Assembly (NCBI GenBank): GCA_029821755.1
Contig: JALGSV010000011.1
Coordinates: 32,042 to 96,041 of the forward strand
Source: Candidatus Zipacnadum vermilionense
GTDB taxonomy: Bacteria; Armatimonadota; Zipacnadia; Zipacnadales; Zipacnadaceae
DNA: 64,000 bases
Reading direction: 5' to 3'
Shown here: piece by piece, positions 35,146 to 43,521 of the stretch
Position numbering within the stretch: the first letter of the stretch is position 1
How the letters are laid out: every line of letters starts with the position of its first letter
Program-made: the position numbers and the translations under genes
Notes under the pieces: generated by a model
What the model was told of the DNA's origin: nothing
Seen by the model: the letters and a program-made list of their open reading frames with translations, nothing else
Database searches by the model: none

Positions 35146-36015
35146 ATGTTATTCCGTTCATTGTGTGCTCGGCCGACCTTCCCCGAGGGCTGGACGCTTC
35201 TTGTGGAGTCCGGCCCCAGGCCGCCCCGAGCGTTCCCCTTGACCTCCGAGCCGGTGACGATAGGCCGAGACCCCGGTTGCGACGTGTGCCTTGCCGATGA
35301 CCAGCGGGTCTCACGGCGTCATGCCCGTATCAGCCATGAGAAAGGGGAGTGGCTGGTGAAGGACCTGGGCAGCACCAACAGCACCTTCGTCGGGCGCGAG
35401 CGGGTGCTGCGCCTGACGCCGCTCTCGGCTGGCGACCAGCTGACGGTGGGGCACACCGTACTCGTGCTGCAAGGCCCCCACACGACTCCGGCTCCGGAAC
35501 TAGTCAGCAGCGATCTCGACGGCCTGGAGACGCAGTACGGTGAGGAGGACGTCGTCCTGGACGGCTCGCCGTCGAACCTGGACACGGAGGTCGAGGCAGA
35601 AGCCCCACCTCTTCTGCCGAAGCAGCCCGAGGCGGCACCGGTGCCGGCTCTTGTCGCGGAGCCACCGCCGTCCTCGCCAGTGGCTGCACCGGCGCCCGTC
35701 GCCACGGCTCCGACCACGGCAGGTGGGCCGGAGGCCCGGCTGGAGTGGACCGGCGACGGCCTGGGCGCCCGCCTACGCCTGCCGGGGACGGACCCGGCGC
35801 TTGCCGGGCGGGTGCACGCGGCCCTGGCCGACCTGCAGCCACCTGCCGAGGTCAGCGCCATGCTTACCGAGGTCCTGGGCGAGCCCGATCTGTACCTGCA
35901 AATCCAGACCCGCTCCGGCGCCCAACCTCAGCTTCTGCAGTGCACCGGGGAGATCATCTTGCGACTTGCCGCCGCATCAGTCTGCGCGGAGGTGCTCCTT
36001 CCGACTTCGCGCTGA
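35146..36015 (+). CDS. FHA-domain protein with C-terminal copy of the new domain
   Basis: 289 residues, cytoplasmic. FHA domain at about 17-105 with the phosphothreonine-binding residues in place: VTIGRDPGCDVCL (Arg41), SRRHARIS (Ser56, His59) and DLGSTNSTFVGRERV (Asn78). A Pro/Ala/Glu-rich linker (110-190) follows, then a C-terminal domain (about 193-289) related to the 102-residue protein encoded at 34238. FHA proteins read Ser/Thr kinase phosphorylation; no kinase gene is in the window. A terminator follows 16 bases after the stop, closing the operon. Confidence 0.85.
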   Translation: MLFRSLCARPTFPEGWTLLVESGPRPPRAFPLTSEPVTIGRDPGCDVCLADDQRVSRRHARISHEKGEWLVKDLGSTNSTFVGRERVLRLTPLSAGDQLTVGHTVLVLQGPHTTPAPELVSSDLDGLETQYGEEDVVLDGSPSNLDTEVEAEAPPLLPKQPEAAPVPALVAEPPPSSPVAAPAPVATAPTTAGGPEARLEWTGDGLGARLRLPGTDPALAGRVHAALADLQPPAEVSAMLTEVLGEPDLYLQIQTRSGAQPQLLQCTGEIILRLAAASVCAEVLLPTSR

Positions 36016-36031
36016 TTGGTGTCCCTCAGCG

Positions 36032-36064
36032 AACGGGCGTCCCCTTCCCCAGGGGCGCCCGTTT
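36032..36064 (+). terminator. Rho-independent terminator of the FHA cassette
   Basis: AACGGGCG-T-CCCC pairs with GGGGCGCCCGTT (one bulge, 7-base loop), followed by TTT. Starts 17 bases after the FHA gene stop. Confidence 0.75.
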
Positions 36065-36253
36065 CGCATTCTCACGACCGATTGCAGGCTTTCCTGGCGC
36101 GGGAGCCTCGCGCCGCTCTACGCCCACTCCTCCGCCACACGCGCTGGCCTATCTGTCCGTACGTACCGCGTGCCCAGGCGCGGAGTGAGGGCGGCGTCCG
36201 CCGACAGCGCGATCAGCTGGCGGAGCCCGGCGAGAAGTCAGCGGCGCATCGAC

Positions 36254-37711
36254 TCATCCCACCTTGACTCGCACCACGCGCAGATTGCCCGTGTCCGCTA
36301 TGTACAGGAAGTCTCCTATGACGGCTAGCGAGCCGGGCCGATTCAGGTGGTCGACCGCGAGGCCCGCTTCGCCGGTCACCCCATACTGCTCGGCGATCTT
36401 CCCCGCGGCATCGAGTCGCAGTACGCGATGTTGCTGGGCATCAGAGACGAATACACGCCCCCCGTGCACAGCGATCCCGGTCAGATCCATCGTGGCCTCC
36501 GCGTAGATTGCACTGGCCTGCGGGTCCCAGGTGTACTTGCCTCCCTCCGCCCTGAACCGGTACACCGCCTGCGCACAGGCAACCAGCAGGTTGCCTTGCT
36601 CGTCCACCGCGACCGCCCGGGGCCTCACGAGGGCCAGAGCGGCTCCGTCCCCATGTGTTAGCGCCAGCGGCCTGGGGAAGAGATCCCCGCTCCCGCTGAA
36701 CAGCGGCACGCTCAGCAGCCGATTTTCCGCCGCGTCCGGGATCACCAGCACTCGTTGGCCGGGCTGGGTCTCCAGCAGGCACATCTGCCCCGGGTCCACC
36801 AGGTCCTGTGCTGTGAACTGCCCCACGGCGTGCTGCGATTGGGGCCGACCCTCCGTCGTCCCCATGCGCATCTCCCAGTTCGACGCCACCTTCCCTTGCT
36901 CGTTGCGCCGCACCAGTCGGTAGTACCAACCCTCCGCCGTCACCACCAGTCCCCGTACATCGGCGAGGTCGGCGTAGGAATCGCTTACCTTCTCTGGCGG
37001 CGTTCCCGGTTGGGCGGTCGCCGGCTCCCGCAGTCGCCCCACCGCTTCGGAGCTGCGCGTATTGGCCAGCCCCTGCGCCAGTCCGTTCTGCGGGCTAAGG
37101 AACCACAGTTCCCCCCGCGGTCCGGCAGCCACAGCAGCCGCGAGCAGCGCCCCGATCCGCGCCCGCGCTTCCCCGGTTGGTGAGAAGACACTCACATTCC
37201 GGCTCGTGCTTCCCGCCGCGTACACGTTGAACTCGGCGTCCATCGCCACCTGGTTGATGTTGCCCACCAGGTGGCGATTGGGGTCGGCGGTGAAATCCGC
37301 CAGCTCCTCCGCCGGCAAGGTGAAGCGCGCGTCCGGCACCAATTCCGCGGTGAACATGCCCGCCGGCGTCCAGGCGCACATGTTCAGATACGGGTACACG
37401 TGCATGCGCACGAACGCGGCCACCTGCCGGCCCTCCTGGTCATATGCCTCGCACCGCGTATCCCCCAGCCCCAACGCTCCGCCCCCGCCATCCCGCTTGA
37501 CGTGTCGCATCACGTATATCGTCCCGTCTTGCGGGTTCACGTCGATCAAACGCACCCAGTCGGTGGTGAAGTCCGCAGTCGGCGGGAAAGTCAGCGCCTC
37601 CTGCACCGCGCCCGTCCCCGGGTCAACCGCTACCACCTTCCCCGTATCCGTCCCCGGATTAGCCCCGTTGGACGACACGTACAGCTTCCCCTGGTACAAG
37701 TGCCCGGCCAT
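36254..37711 (-). CDS. NHL-type propeller protein, downstream piece of a gene split by TGA
   Basis: 485 residues from the first in-frame ATG after the stop. NHL/SMP-30-like blades are visible: GNLLVACAQAVYRF, IAVHGGRVFVSDAQQHRVLRLDAAGKIAEQYG and RPGSLAVIGDFLYIADTGNLRVVRV. The same frame continues upstream past TGA (37724-37726) into the signal-peptide-bearing piece at 37724-38209. Joined, the product would be 651 residues with a secretion signal. On its own this piece has no signal peptide and would be stranded in the cytoplasm. Likely one secreted propeller protein damaged by a nonsense change, or a sequencing error. Confidence 0.65.
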   Translation of the reverse strand: MAGHLYQGKLYVSSNGANPGTDTGKVVAVDPGTGAVQEALTFPPTADFTTDWVRLIDVNPQDGTIYVMRHVKRDGGGGALGLGDTRCEAYDQEGRQVAAFVRMHVYPYLNMCAWTPAGMFTAELVPDARFTLPAEELADFTADPNRHLVGNINQVAMDAEFNVYAAGSTSRNVSVFSPTGEARARIGALLAAAVAAGPRGELWFLSPQNGLAQGLANTRSSEAVGRLREPATAQPGTPPEKVSDSYADLADVRGLVVTAEGWYYRLVRRNEQGKVASNWEMRMGTTEGRPQSQHAVGQFTAQDLVDPGQMCLLETQPGQRVLVIPDAAENRLLSVPLFSGSGDLFPRPLALTHGDGAALALVRPRAVAVDEQGNLLVACAQAVYRFRAEGGKYTWDPQASAIYAEATMDLTGIAVHGGRVFVSDAQQHRVLRLDAAGKIAEQYGVTGEAGLAVDHLNRPGSLAVIGDFLYIADTGNLRVVRVKVG

Positions 37712-37723
37712 CTGGTCCAGCGA

Positions 37724-38209
37724 TCAGTGGAGGAGCGCCAGGTCTTTGACCGGGATCCTCTCCACCCCTGGCCCCGGCGGCGGCACGGTGCGATCCAGGC
37801 GACAGGGAATCTTCTCCAGCCGGTTCGGCCCCGCCATGCGCACAGCCAGGAAGTACAGGTAGCGCTCATCCGCGGCGATCTTCGACCCCAGCCACACCTC
37901 CGGCGCCAGCGCATACTTGGCCAGCACCCGCCCGGCAGGGCTGTACTTGTAGAGGTAACCCATCTTCTCGGCCCCAACCCCGTTGGCCCCCGCCGCCCAC
38001 ACGTTCCCGTCTCCGTCTATCCACACCCCATCCTGCGCGTCGGAGGCGCACGCCCAGGGCTGGTCCCGCACCCCGACAAAGTCCACTAGCGAAGCTCCCG
38101 CCTCCCCGGAATTCAATACCACCCCGGAATATCGCATCTCCGCGGACGCCGTCCCCAAGCTCAGGAATAGAGCTAGCGCCCCCAGCGCCCGTCCCCACGT
38201 TCCTCCCAT
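37724..38209 (-). pseudogene. N-terminal piece (signal peptide plus first blades) of the TGA-split propeller gene
   Basis: The ATG at 38209 follows AAAGGTGGAG. The product begins MGGTWGRALGALALFLSLGTASA (signal peptide), then blade-like segments DGVWIDGDGNVWAAGANGVG and MGYLYKYSPAGRVLAKYAL, and stops after DLALLH. The next codons in frame, SLDQMAGHLYQGKLYV, carry the same propeller on. A TGG to TGA change would produce this break. Confidence 0.6.
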
Positions 38210-38266
38210 TCTGACTCCACCTTTCTGACCTTGCCGCCAGATCACCTACGCCGGTGCCACCATTGA

Positions 38267-39106
38267 CTATTGACCATCACCCAGCAATCCCCATCCCCAC
38301 GTGCTTGTGTTGAGCCTCATCTCGATCGGCACGTCACTGCACATCGTATTGGGCCCGTTCCACCACAGCTTCAGCACGTTCTTCTGCCCGGCCGCGTCGC
38401 TGAAGTTCAGCGCCCAGTTGAAGGGCAGCCGCATCCCCGCCTCCGGCGTGAAGCCCGGGAAGAACTCCCACGGAATCGCCACCTCTGCGGTATACTCATG
38501 CCCATCGGGCAAGACCTTGATGGCGAAGGCGGCTTCCGGGACCACCTCCGCCTCGTCCATGCGCGTCTGCCACGCCCCGGTCGGGTGGGTGACGTACTTC
38601 GGCTCTCCTGTCCCCAGCGGGTGGTAGGCGAACACGACCGGCCGAGCGTCATGCAGGATGGTCATGATGATCCGGTAGTCACCCGTTTCCGGCTCCGCTC
38701 GGTCGGGGTTAGCCTGTGGGTTGGTGCACAGGAACAACTCTAACGTATCCCCGGTCTTGAAGGCCAGAAAGGGATCGTCGCCCGCGTTCTTCATGGGGCT
38801 GGTGTCCAGAATCCGGAAGGCCGCGTACAGTTGCTCCGCCGACCACCGCAGCCACACCTGCCCCCGGAAGTCCGGCTCCTCCGGGTCCAGGACAATCACC
38901 CCGGTCGCAGGCTTGATGGTCACGTCATTAGGGTCCGTCGGCGCCGCCGGCAGGTCTCCCCAATCCGCCAGGTCCCCGTCCACAACTACCGCCTCCGCTC
39001 CCAAGGGAATCGTCATGGTCTTGCGCTCCACCGGTTCGGCCTGTGCGGCCGCCGCGCCGGCGGCCAGCAACGCGGCCAGGAGAATCATTCGTGTCGTTAA
39101 GGTCAT
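38267..39106 (-). CDS. secreted CBM9/DOMON-like sugar-binding domain protein
   Basis: 279 residues. Starting at the second of two close ATGs puts AAGGAG seven bases away; the gene overlaps or abuts the end of the upstream propeller gene. Signal peptide to about 23 (AAAAQA). A single CBM9-like domain: AVVVDGDLADWGDL (strand one with D-G-x-L-x-D-W), LRWSAEQLYAAFRILD, DTLELFLCTNP, YTAEVAIPWEFFPGFTPEAGMRLPFNWALNFSDAAG. These domains bind carbohydrate, often xylan or cello-oligosaccharides. The closest relative in the window is the C-terminal domain encoded at 47021-48031. Confidence 0.8.
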   Translation of the reverse strand: MTLTTRMILLAALLAAGAAAAQAEPVERKTMTIPLGAEAVVVDGDLADWGDLPAAPTDPNDVTIKPATGVIVLDPEEPDFRGQVWLRWSAEQLYAAFRILDTSPMKNAGDDPFLAFKTGDTLELFLCTNPQANPDRAEPETGDYRIIMTILHDARPVVFAYHPLGTGEPKYVTHPTGAWQTRMDEAEVVPEAAFAIKVLPDGHEYTAEVAIPWEFFPGFTPEAGMRLPFNWALNFSDAAGQKNVLKLWWNGPNTMCSDVPIEMRLNTSTWGWGLLGDGQ

Positions 39107-39108
39107 AC

Positions 39109-41004
39109 TCATGCTCCTTGTTCCACTAACTTCATCACGGTCCAGTCCGTCGGCGTCCGGAAGTTCATCGCCCCTCGGAAGTACAACTGCGAATCCGGCC
39201 ACATGACCTCTTCCTTCCTCGGGTTACACCAGTTGAACTGCACTGCCATCTTCGCGGTCAAGTCCACTTTACCCACTAACTCCGGCCCCATCGCCGCCCA
39301 GGGCAGCGCCGCCTCCATAGTATAGCCCTTCCCGTCCGGGCGCTTGACCATCACCAGCCGCGTGCCCGGCACATTCTCCCCCTGGTGGGCATAGCCGGGG
39401 TTCGGTCCCCACGCCACCGACACGTAGTCTTTCCCGCTCGGCGTATCCTGGTAGAATCCCCAGTGCGTCACCTGGTCGCCCACCTCCGGGAAGAACGCTC
39501 GCAACTGGATGCTGTCGAAGAAATACCACTGGTTCCGCCCCTCCCGCGCCACGTTGTACAGCGCCGTCGGGCTGTTGGCCTGGGCCGCCAGGTACAGGTT
39601 GTCCCGGTCCCACCCCAGCCAGAACCATCCCGCTTTGCGCGCCACCATCTCCTCATTGGTCGGGTCCATCGTCACCGGCCCTAGCCTATCCGCGGCCTGC
39701 CATTCCCCCAGCTTCCCGTCAATCGTCAGCCCCGCCGGCGCGGGCTTGATCAGCACGGGACTGGTGTCAATCACCGGCCCGGCCGGCTCCGGCCCTGCGC
39801 CCGCCCCTGCAGCGGTCTGCTGCAACTCAAACGGCACGCTGAACCGCTGCACCTGCTCTAGCCCCGTTAGCCGGTAGGCCCGCGGGCCATTGTAGTCCCC
39901 GGCCACCAGGTACGTCTCCTGGCTCTTCGGGTCGGTGCCCACCCACGAGCACGTCCACTCGTGCGTCAGGATCAGCGTGTACTCATCCGGCAGCGGCCCC
40001 ACGTAGATGTCCTTCAGCAGGCTCCCCAGGTACAGTCCCGTCTCTTGGTCAAACACTCGCAGTTGCGCATTCCGATCCACCACGCACACACAGCCCTTGG
40101 TGATTCCAGCAATTGTGTGCGGGACGTACATCTCGCCCGGCCGCGCGATCGACTTGGCCTTCTTCCCAACTACCCAGCGCCGCGCACCGTCGCTGTCGAA
40201 TCGCGCCACTCTCGCATAGGGGTTATTCGCCGCCCAATTGATCCCGATATCCCGTACCCCCATCTGCTGGTAGACGCAGTATACATTCCCCTGCTCGTCG
40301 GTGCAGGTCGCCTGCGGCCCCGCGCAGACCGGCCGCTGATCGTCGTTGTTCTGGAGCCGCCCCAGCGGAAGTTCCTCGAGCCCCATGTTCAGCATGCTGC
40401 TCGGCAGTGCCGCTGCCCCCAGCGGCATTCTCGCTCTCGCCTGGCCCCAGGAGTAGATTGGGTTGCCCCGCGCATCCAGCCCCTGGCACGGCACCTCCCA
40501 GACCGTCCCCGTTCCCGACTGCTTCTGACCCTCCGCCGGCTTCTCCCACATCCAGCGCGAATCCTGGAAGAACAGGTTCATCTTCTCGTCTACCCAGAAC
40601 CCGCTGTAACTGGCCGCCAGGTCCGGCGCCCGGTCCAGGGTCGCTACCGCCTGCCGGCCCTCCTCAGAGAGCGCCGTATCCATTTCTTCCTTCTGGATCT
40701 TCTGGTCTCCGTTGCTGTCGCGCCAGGCAAACCCGGCGTAGTGCCCGTTGAACTGGGGGATGTCGACTCCCTGCGCCTTCGCCAGTAGAGCCGGGTACCA
40801 GCCGTCGTTGGCGCTACTGACCACCGCGCAGGGCACCAACTTCTCGCCCTCCACCCGGTAGAAAGAGAAGGGCGTATCCACGATCACGAAGGTCTTCCCG
40901 CCCCGATGTCGGACGAAACAGTCACGGGTATAGGTGACCGCCGGGCATTCGGGGTATAGCGGGTCCCCACGTCGCCGAAGGTCCAATAGCCATCCAACGC
41001 CCAC
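39109..41004 (-). CDS. C-terminal piece (propeller end plus CBM9-like domain) of a frameshifted gene
   Basis: 631 residues as an open frame, but the true start is upstream in another frame: the 529-residue frame at 40884-42473 continues here after a one-base shift in a G4 run at 40965-40968. From the join the protein reads YPECPAVTYTRDCFVRHRGGKTF and continues the NHL blades, then ends in a CBM9-like domain (from LTIDGKLGEWQAADRLGPVTMDP). With one base restored the gene would encode 1121 residues, the same plan as the intact gene at 43522-46749. The stop overlaps or abuts the next gene. Confidence 0.65.
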   Translation of the reverse strand: MGVGWLLDLRRRGDPLYPECPAVTYTRDCFVRHRGGKTFVIVDTPFSFYRVEGEKLVPCAVVSSANDGWYPALLAKAQGVDIPQFNGHYAGFAWRDSNGDQKIQKEEMDTALSEEGRQAVATLDRAPDLAASYSGFWVDEKMNLFFQDSRWMWEKPAEGQKQSGTGTVWEVPCQGLDARGNPIYSWGQARARMPLGAAALPSSMLNMGLEELPLGRLQNNDDQRPVCAGPQATCTDEQGNVYCVYQQMGVRDIGINWAANNPYARVARFDSDGARRWVVGKKAKSIARPGEMYVPHTIAGITKGCVCVVDRNAQLRVFDQETGLYLGSLLKDIYVGPLPDEYTLILTHEWTCSWVGTDPKSQETYLVAGDYNGPRAYRLTGLEQVQRFSVPFELQQTAAGAGAGPEPAGPVIDTSPVLIKPAPAGLTIDGKLGEWQAADRLGPVTMDPTNEEMVARKAGWFWLGWDRDNLYLAAQANSPTALYNVAREGRNQWYFFDSIQLRAFFPEVGDQVTHWGFYQDTPSGKDYVSVAWGPNPGYAHQGENVPGTRLVMVKRPDGKGYTMEAALPWAAMGPELVGKVDLTAKMAVQFNWCNPRKEEVMWPDSQLYFRGAMNFRTPTDWTVMKLVEQGA

Positions 41005-42473
41005 TTGCGGCCGACGTAGTCGAGTTTGTATCGCACCACGTTACCACCCGAGGGCATCTGGACCGCGTGGTAGACCACGGAGGGATCCTCTGGGTCCGCC
41101 GCGGCCATCATGTTGCAGCCGCTGGGCAGCGGCCCGAACCACTCCTGCCTAATCTCGCCGCCCCCAATCTCGACAGTCCGACGTGGCAATGAGTTCTCCC
41201 CACAGTACACCTTTGCGCCAGTGGCCGTCACCGCCGGGTGAGTAGGGAAGAGAAAGTCGTTCCGGTGCGGCTGCCACGCCCCGCCATATGGTCTCCCGCC
41301 CTGCTTGCCCCAGGCCGAGAGCAGCTTCCCCGCTGGGCTGAACACCTTGAGCTGCTGCGCCGTCCCCAGGTCACTCACGTACAACCTGCCCGAGCCGTCC
41401 ACTGCCACGCCGTATGGCGCAGCCAGGCCATCACGCACCACCGAACCCAGCAAGTGGCCCTCTGGCGAAACCTTCACGATTCGCCGGCGGCTGGCCACAT
41501 ACAGATTCCCGGCTACGTCCGCCGCAATCCCCTCCGGACTACCAATCCCCGTTATTCCCTTCACCAGCGCCCCGGTCTCGACATCGTACACTGCCACCTT
41601 ATGCTCTAGGTGCAGAGTCACGTAGACCATGCCGCCATGTACCGCGATCCCGCGCGCATTGCTCCAGAACTGCACCGACGGCGGCGCGGTGCGCTTCCCG
41701 GGGTGCTCGAAGAGCCACGCGTTGAGGTTGGCCCGGCTAGTGTATTGGTCTCGCTCGGTGAACTGGACACCCGCCGGGAATAGCTCCCGGCTCTGGTACT
41801 CCCGTCCCACCGGGATCACTTTCTGTTCCCCGTAAAAGGCATAGCGTCCGTTCTCGCGGTCCAGCCGCACAAAGCCGTTGGCGATGCTATCCTGCCGCGG
41901 CCCGCGGCCCAGCAGCACGTAGACATACTTACTGTCCACAGCCACGTCGAGCGCCTTGCCCCAGGTCCAGTCCTTGTGTTGCTTCCACTGCACGAAGTCG
42001 CCCTCGCCGCCGCTCGGCCGGAACTTAACGAAAGCCCCCTCGCCCTCTTCCTCCCACCACACCAGGTACACGTCGCCGTTCTCGTTCGCCGCGGCACCCA
42101 TTACCTCTCCCCACAGCCCGCCCCAGGCCCCCCGCCCCTCCGGGGTGAAGTACGGCGGCTTCCCGGTCCCCGCCAACAGCAGATACTCTGCGCCCAGATT
42201 CGCCACGGTCCCCTGCAGGACGTACCTGCCGACCGGAGCCGGATTCCCCTGGTCATCGAGCCCGTCCCAGGCCACTTCTGCCCCGCCCTTGTCGGCCTTC
42301 TTCCCCTGTCCCAGCAGCCGCACCAGCCGCCCTTGCTGGTCATAGACCCCCAGGCTTACTGTCCCGGCCTGGTCTACCTCGTAGGGGATGGTGGTCTGGG
42401 CCTGCACCGCTAACGTTCCCGCCAAGACGGAGAGAATGACGGCCAAGCGCACCAGCTTCGCAAGCTCGAACAT
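40884..42473 (-). CDS. N-terminal piece (signal, FlgD-like, propeller) of the same frameshifted gene
   Basis: Signal peptide (about 1-25, LAVQAQ), FlgD-Ig-like domain (VSLGVYDQQGRLVRLL, AEVAWDGLDDQGNPAPVGRYVLQG) and NHL-type blades (VKVSPEGHLLGSVV, YGVAVDGSGRLYVSDLG). It includes the family block EWFGPLPSGC...WALDGYWTFG. The frame then runs out in 13 unrelated residues after the shift at 40965. Second-last of the tandem array of secreted propeller genes. Confidence 0.7.
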   Translation of the reverse strand: MFELAKLVRLAVILSVLAGTLAVQAQTTIPYEVDQAGTVSLGVYDQQGRLVRLLGQGKKADKGGAEVAWDGLDDQGNPAPVGRYVLQGTVANLGAEYLLLAGTGKPPYFTPEGRGAWGGLWGEVMGAAANENGDVYLVWWEEEGEGAFVKFRPSGGEGDFVQWKQHKDWTWGKALDVAVDSKYVYVLLGRGPRQDSIANGFVRLDRENGRYAFYGEQKVIPVGREYQSRELFPAGVQFTERDQYTSRANLNAWLFEHPGKRTAPPSVQFWSNARGIAVHGGMVYVTLHLEHKVAVYDVETGALVKGITGIGSPEGIAADVAGNLYVASRRRIVKVSPEGHLLGSVVRDGLAAPYGVAVDGSGRLYVSDLGTAQQLKVFSPAGKLLSAWGKQGGRPYGGAWQPHRNDFLFPTHPAVTATGAKVYCGENSLPRRTVEIGGGEIRQEWFGPLPSGCNMMAAADPEDPSVVYHAVQMPSGGNVVRYKLDYVGRKWALDGYWTFGDVGTRYTPNARRSPIPVTVSSDIGAGRPS

Positions 42474-42527
42474 TGCTGACTTCTCCCTTGCTGTGTGTAC
42501 CGCTCGATTCGCCCGCGCTCGGAATCC

Positions 42528-43496
42528 CTACCCCTCAGTCCACACGTACACGATCCGGGCCGGCTCATGCGGCGACCCGCCCTGCCCGCCGAACGTCCCC
42601 ACCCACGCCTCGTGGTCGGAGACCGCCCAGACGCAGGTGGGCCGCGTCTTGATGTCCAGCTTCTGCCGCTGCCAGGTCGCGCCGCCGTCACTGGTATGGA
42701 GCACCAGCGGATCAGACATCTGCACCCACCCCCCCGACCCCCGAATGGTGCGCCCCTCGCCCCCAACGGCCCACCCGCTCTGCCCTCCTGGCGCCATGCT
42801 GATGGACACTAAGCTCCCACCCTCGCCTTGCGGCGTCATCTCCACCTTCGACCAGGTGGCGCCGCCCTCCGCGGTACGAGCCAGGACCAGCTTCCCGCCG
42901 TGGTTTCCCGTCAGGAACAGGTGCTGTGCGTCGGCCACCCACCACGAACTGATTCTGCCCATGAAGTTGGCCGGGAGGGGCTTCTCCACCCAGTTTGCCC
43001 CGGTGTCGCTGCTGAACCACAGCCCATTGTTGTCCGCCTGTAGCCAGGCCTGCTCGCCGGCCGGCGGTAGGAAGGTAATCGCCCTGGCCTTAAGGTTCTC
43101 CGGCAGCGCCTGGGGTTTCCAGGTCTTCCCATAGTCCTGGGTCGCCAGCAGCACCACCCCCTTGTCCTCCTTGCGGTTGGCCAGACACCAGCCCTTGCCT
43201 CCCGGTAGCAGGCACGGCGAGTAGGCGTAATCTACAGCCTCCTCGATTTTCGCACCCTCCCAGTCCAGTCCAGCGTTCTCCGACCAGCGGATCGGCGGCC
43301 CGTCCGCCCCGCCAAAGACGAAACCGGGGCTGCTCGTGGCAGTGACGATTCCGTGCAGTGCGTCGCAGAAAACCACGCCGTTCGGGTTGGATGTTCCTGG
43401 ATCAGCGAGCTCCCAGCCCGCCCAGGCCGAGCGCGTGACCGCCAGTGTCAGAAACACCGCCGCGATAACCGGCAAAGGAACTCGTCTCAAGAACAT
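42528..43496 (-). CDS. secreted YCF48/BNR-type propeller protein (stand-alone)
   Basis: 322 residues, signal peptide about 1-26 (TRSAWA). Repeated blades with the sialidase/BNR-like pattern: WELADPGTSNPNGVVFCDALHGIVTATSS, RTAEGGATWSKVEM, LHTSDGGATWQRQKLD. Related to YCF48 photosystem stability proteins, which are seven-bladed propellers that bind protein partners. Same domain as the head of the gene at 48364-51381 and the piece at 55930-56865. Sits between two large NHL-propeller genes with gaps of 25 and 54 bases, so in one operon. Confidence 0.8.
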   Translation of the reverse strand: MFLRRVPLPVIAAVFLTLAVTRSAWAGWELADPGTSNPNGVVFCDALHGIVTATSSPGFVFGGADGPPIRWSENAGLDWEGAKIEEAVDYAYSPCLLPGGKGWCLANRKEDKGVVLLATQDYGKTWKPQALPENLKARAITFLPPAGEQAWLQADNNGLWFSSDTGANWVEKPLPANFMGRISSWWVADAQHLFLTGNHGGKLVLARTAEGGATWSKVEMTPQGEGGSLVSISMAPGGQSGWAVGGEGRTIRGSGGWVQMSDPLVLHTSDGGATWQRQKLDIKTRPTCVWAVSDHEAWVGTFGGQGGSPHEPARIVYVWTEG

Positions 43497-43521
43497 AAGC
43501 TGACCTCCTGGGAGAGCCCGG

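Noticed and set aside
37724..37726. TGA as a sense codon in this organism
   Set aside because: Many intact genes in the window (for example those ending at 11217 and 13061) end at TGA at the expected length, so TGA is a normal stop here.
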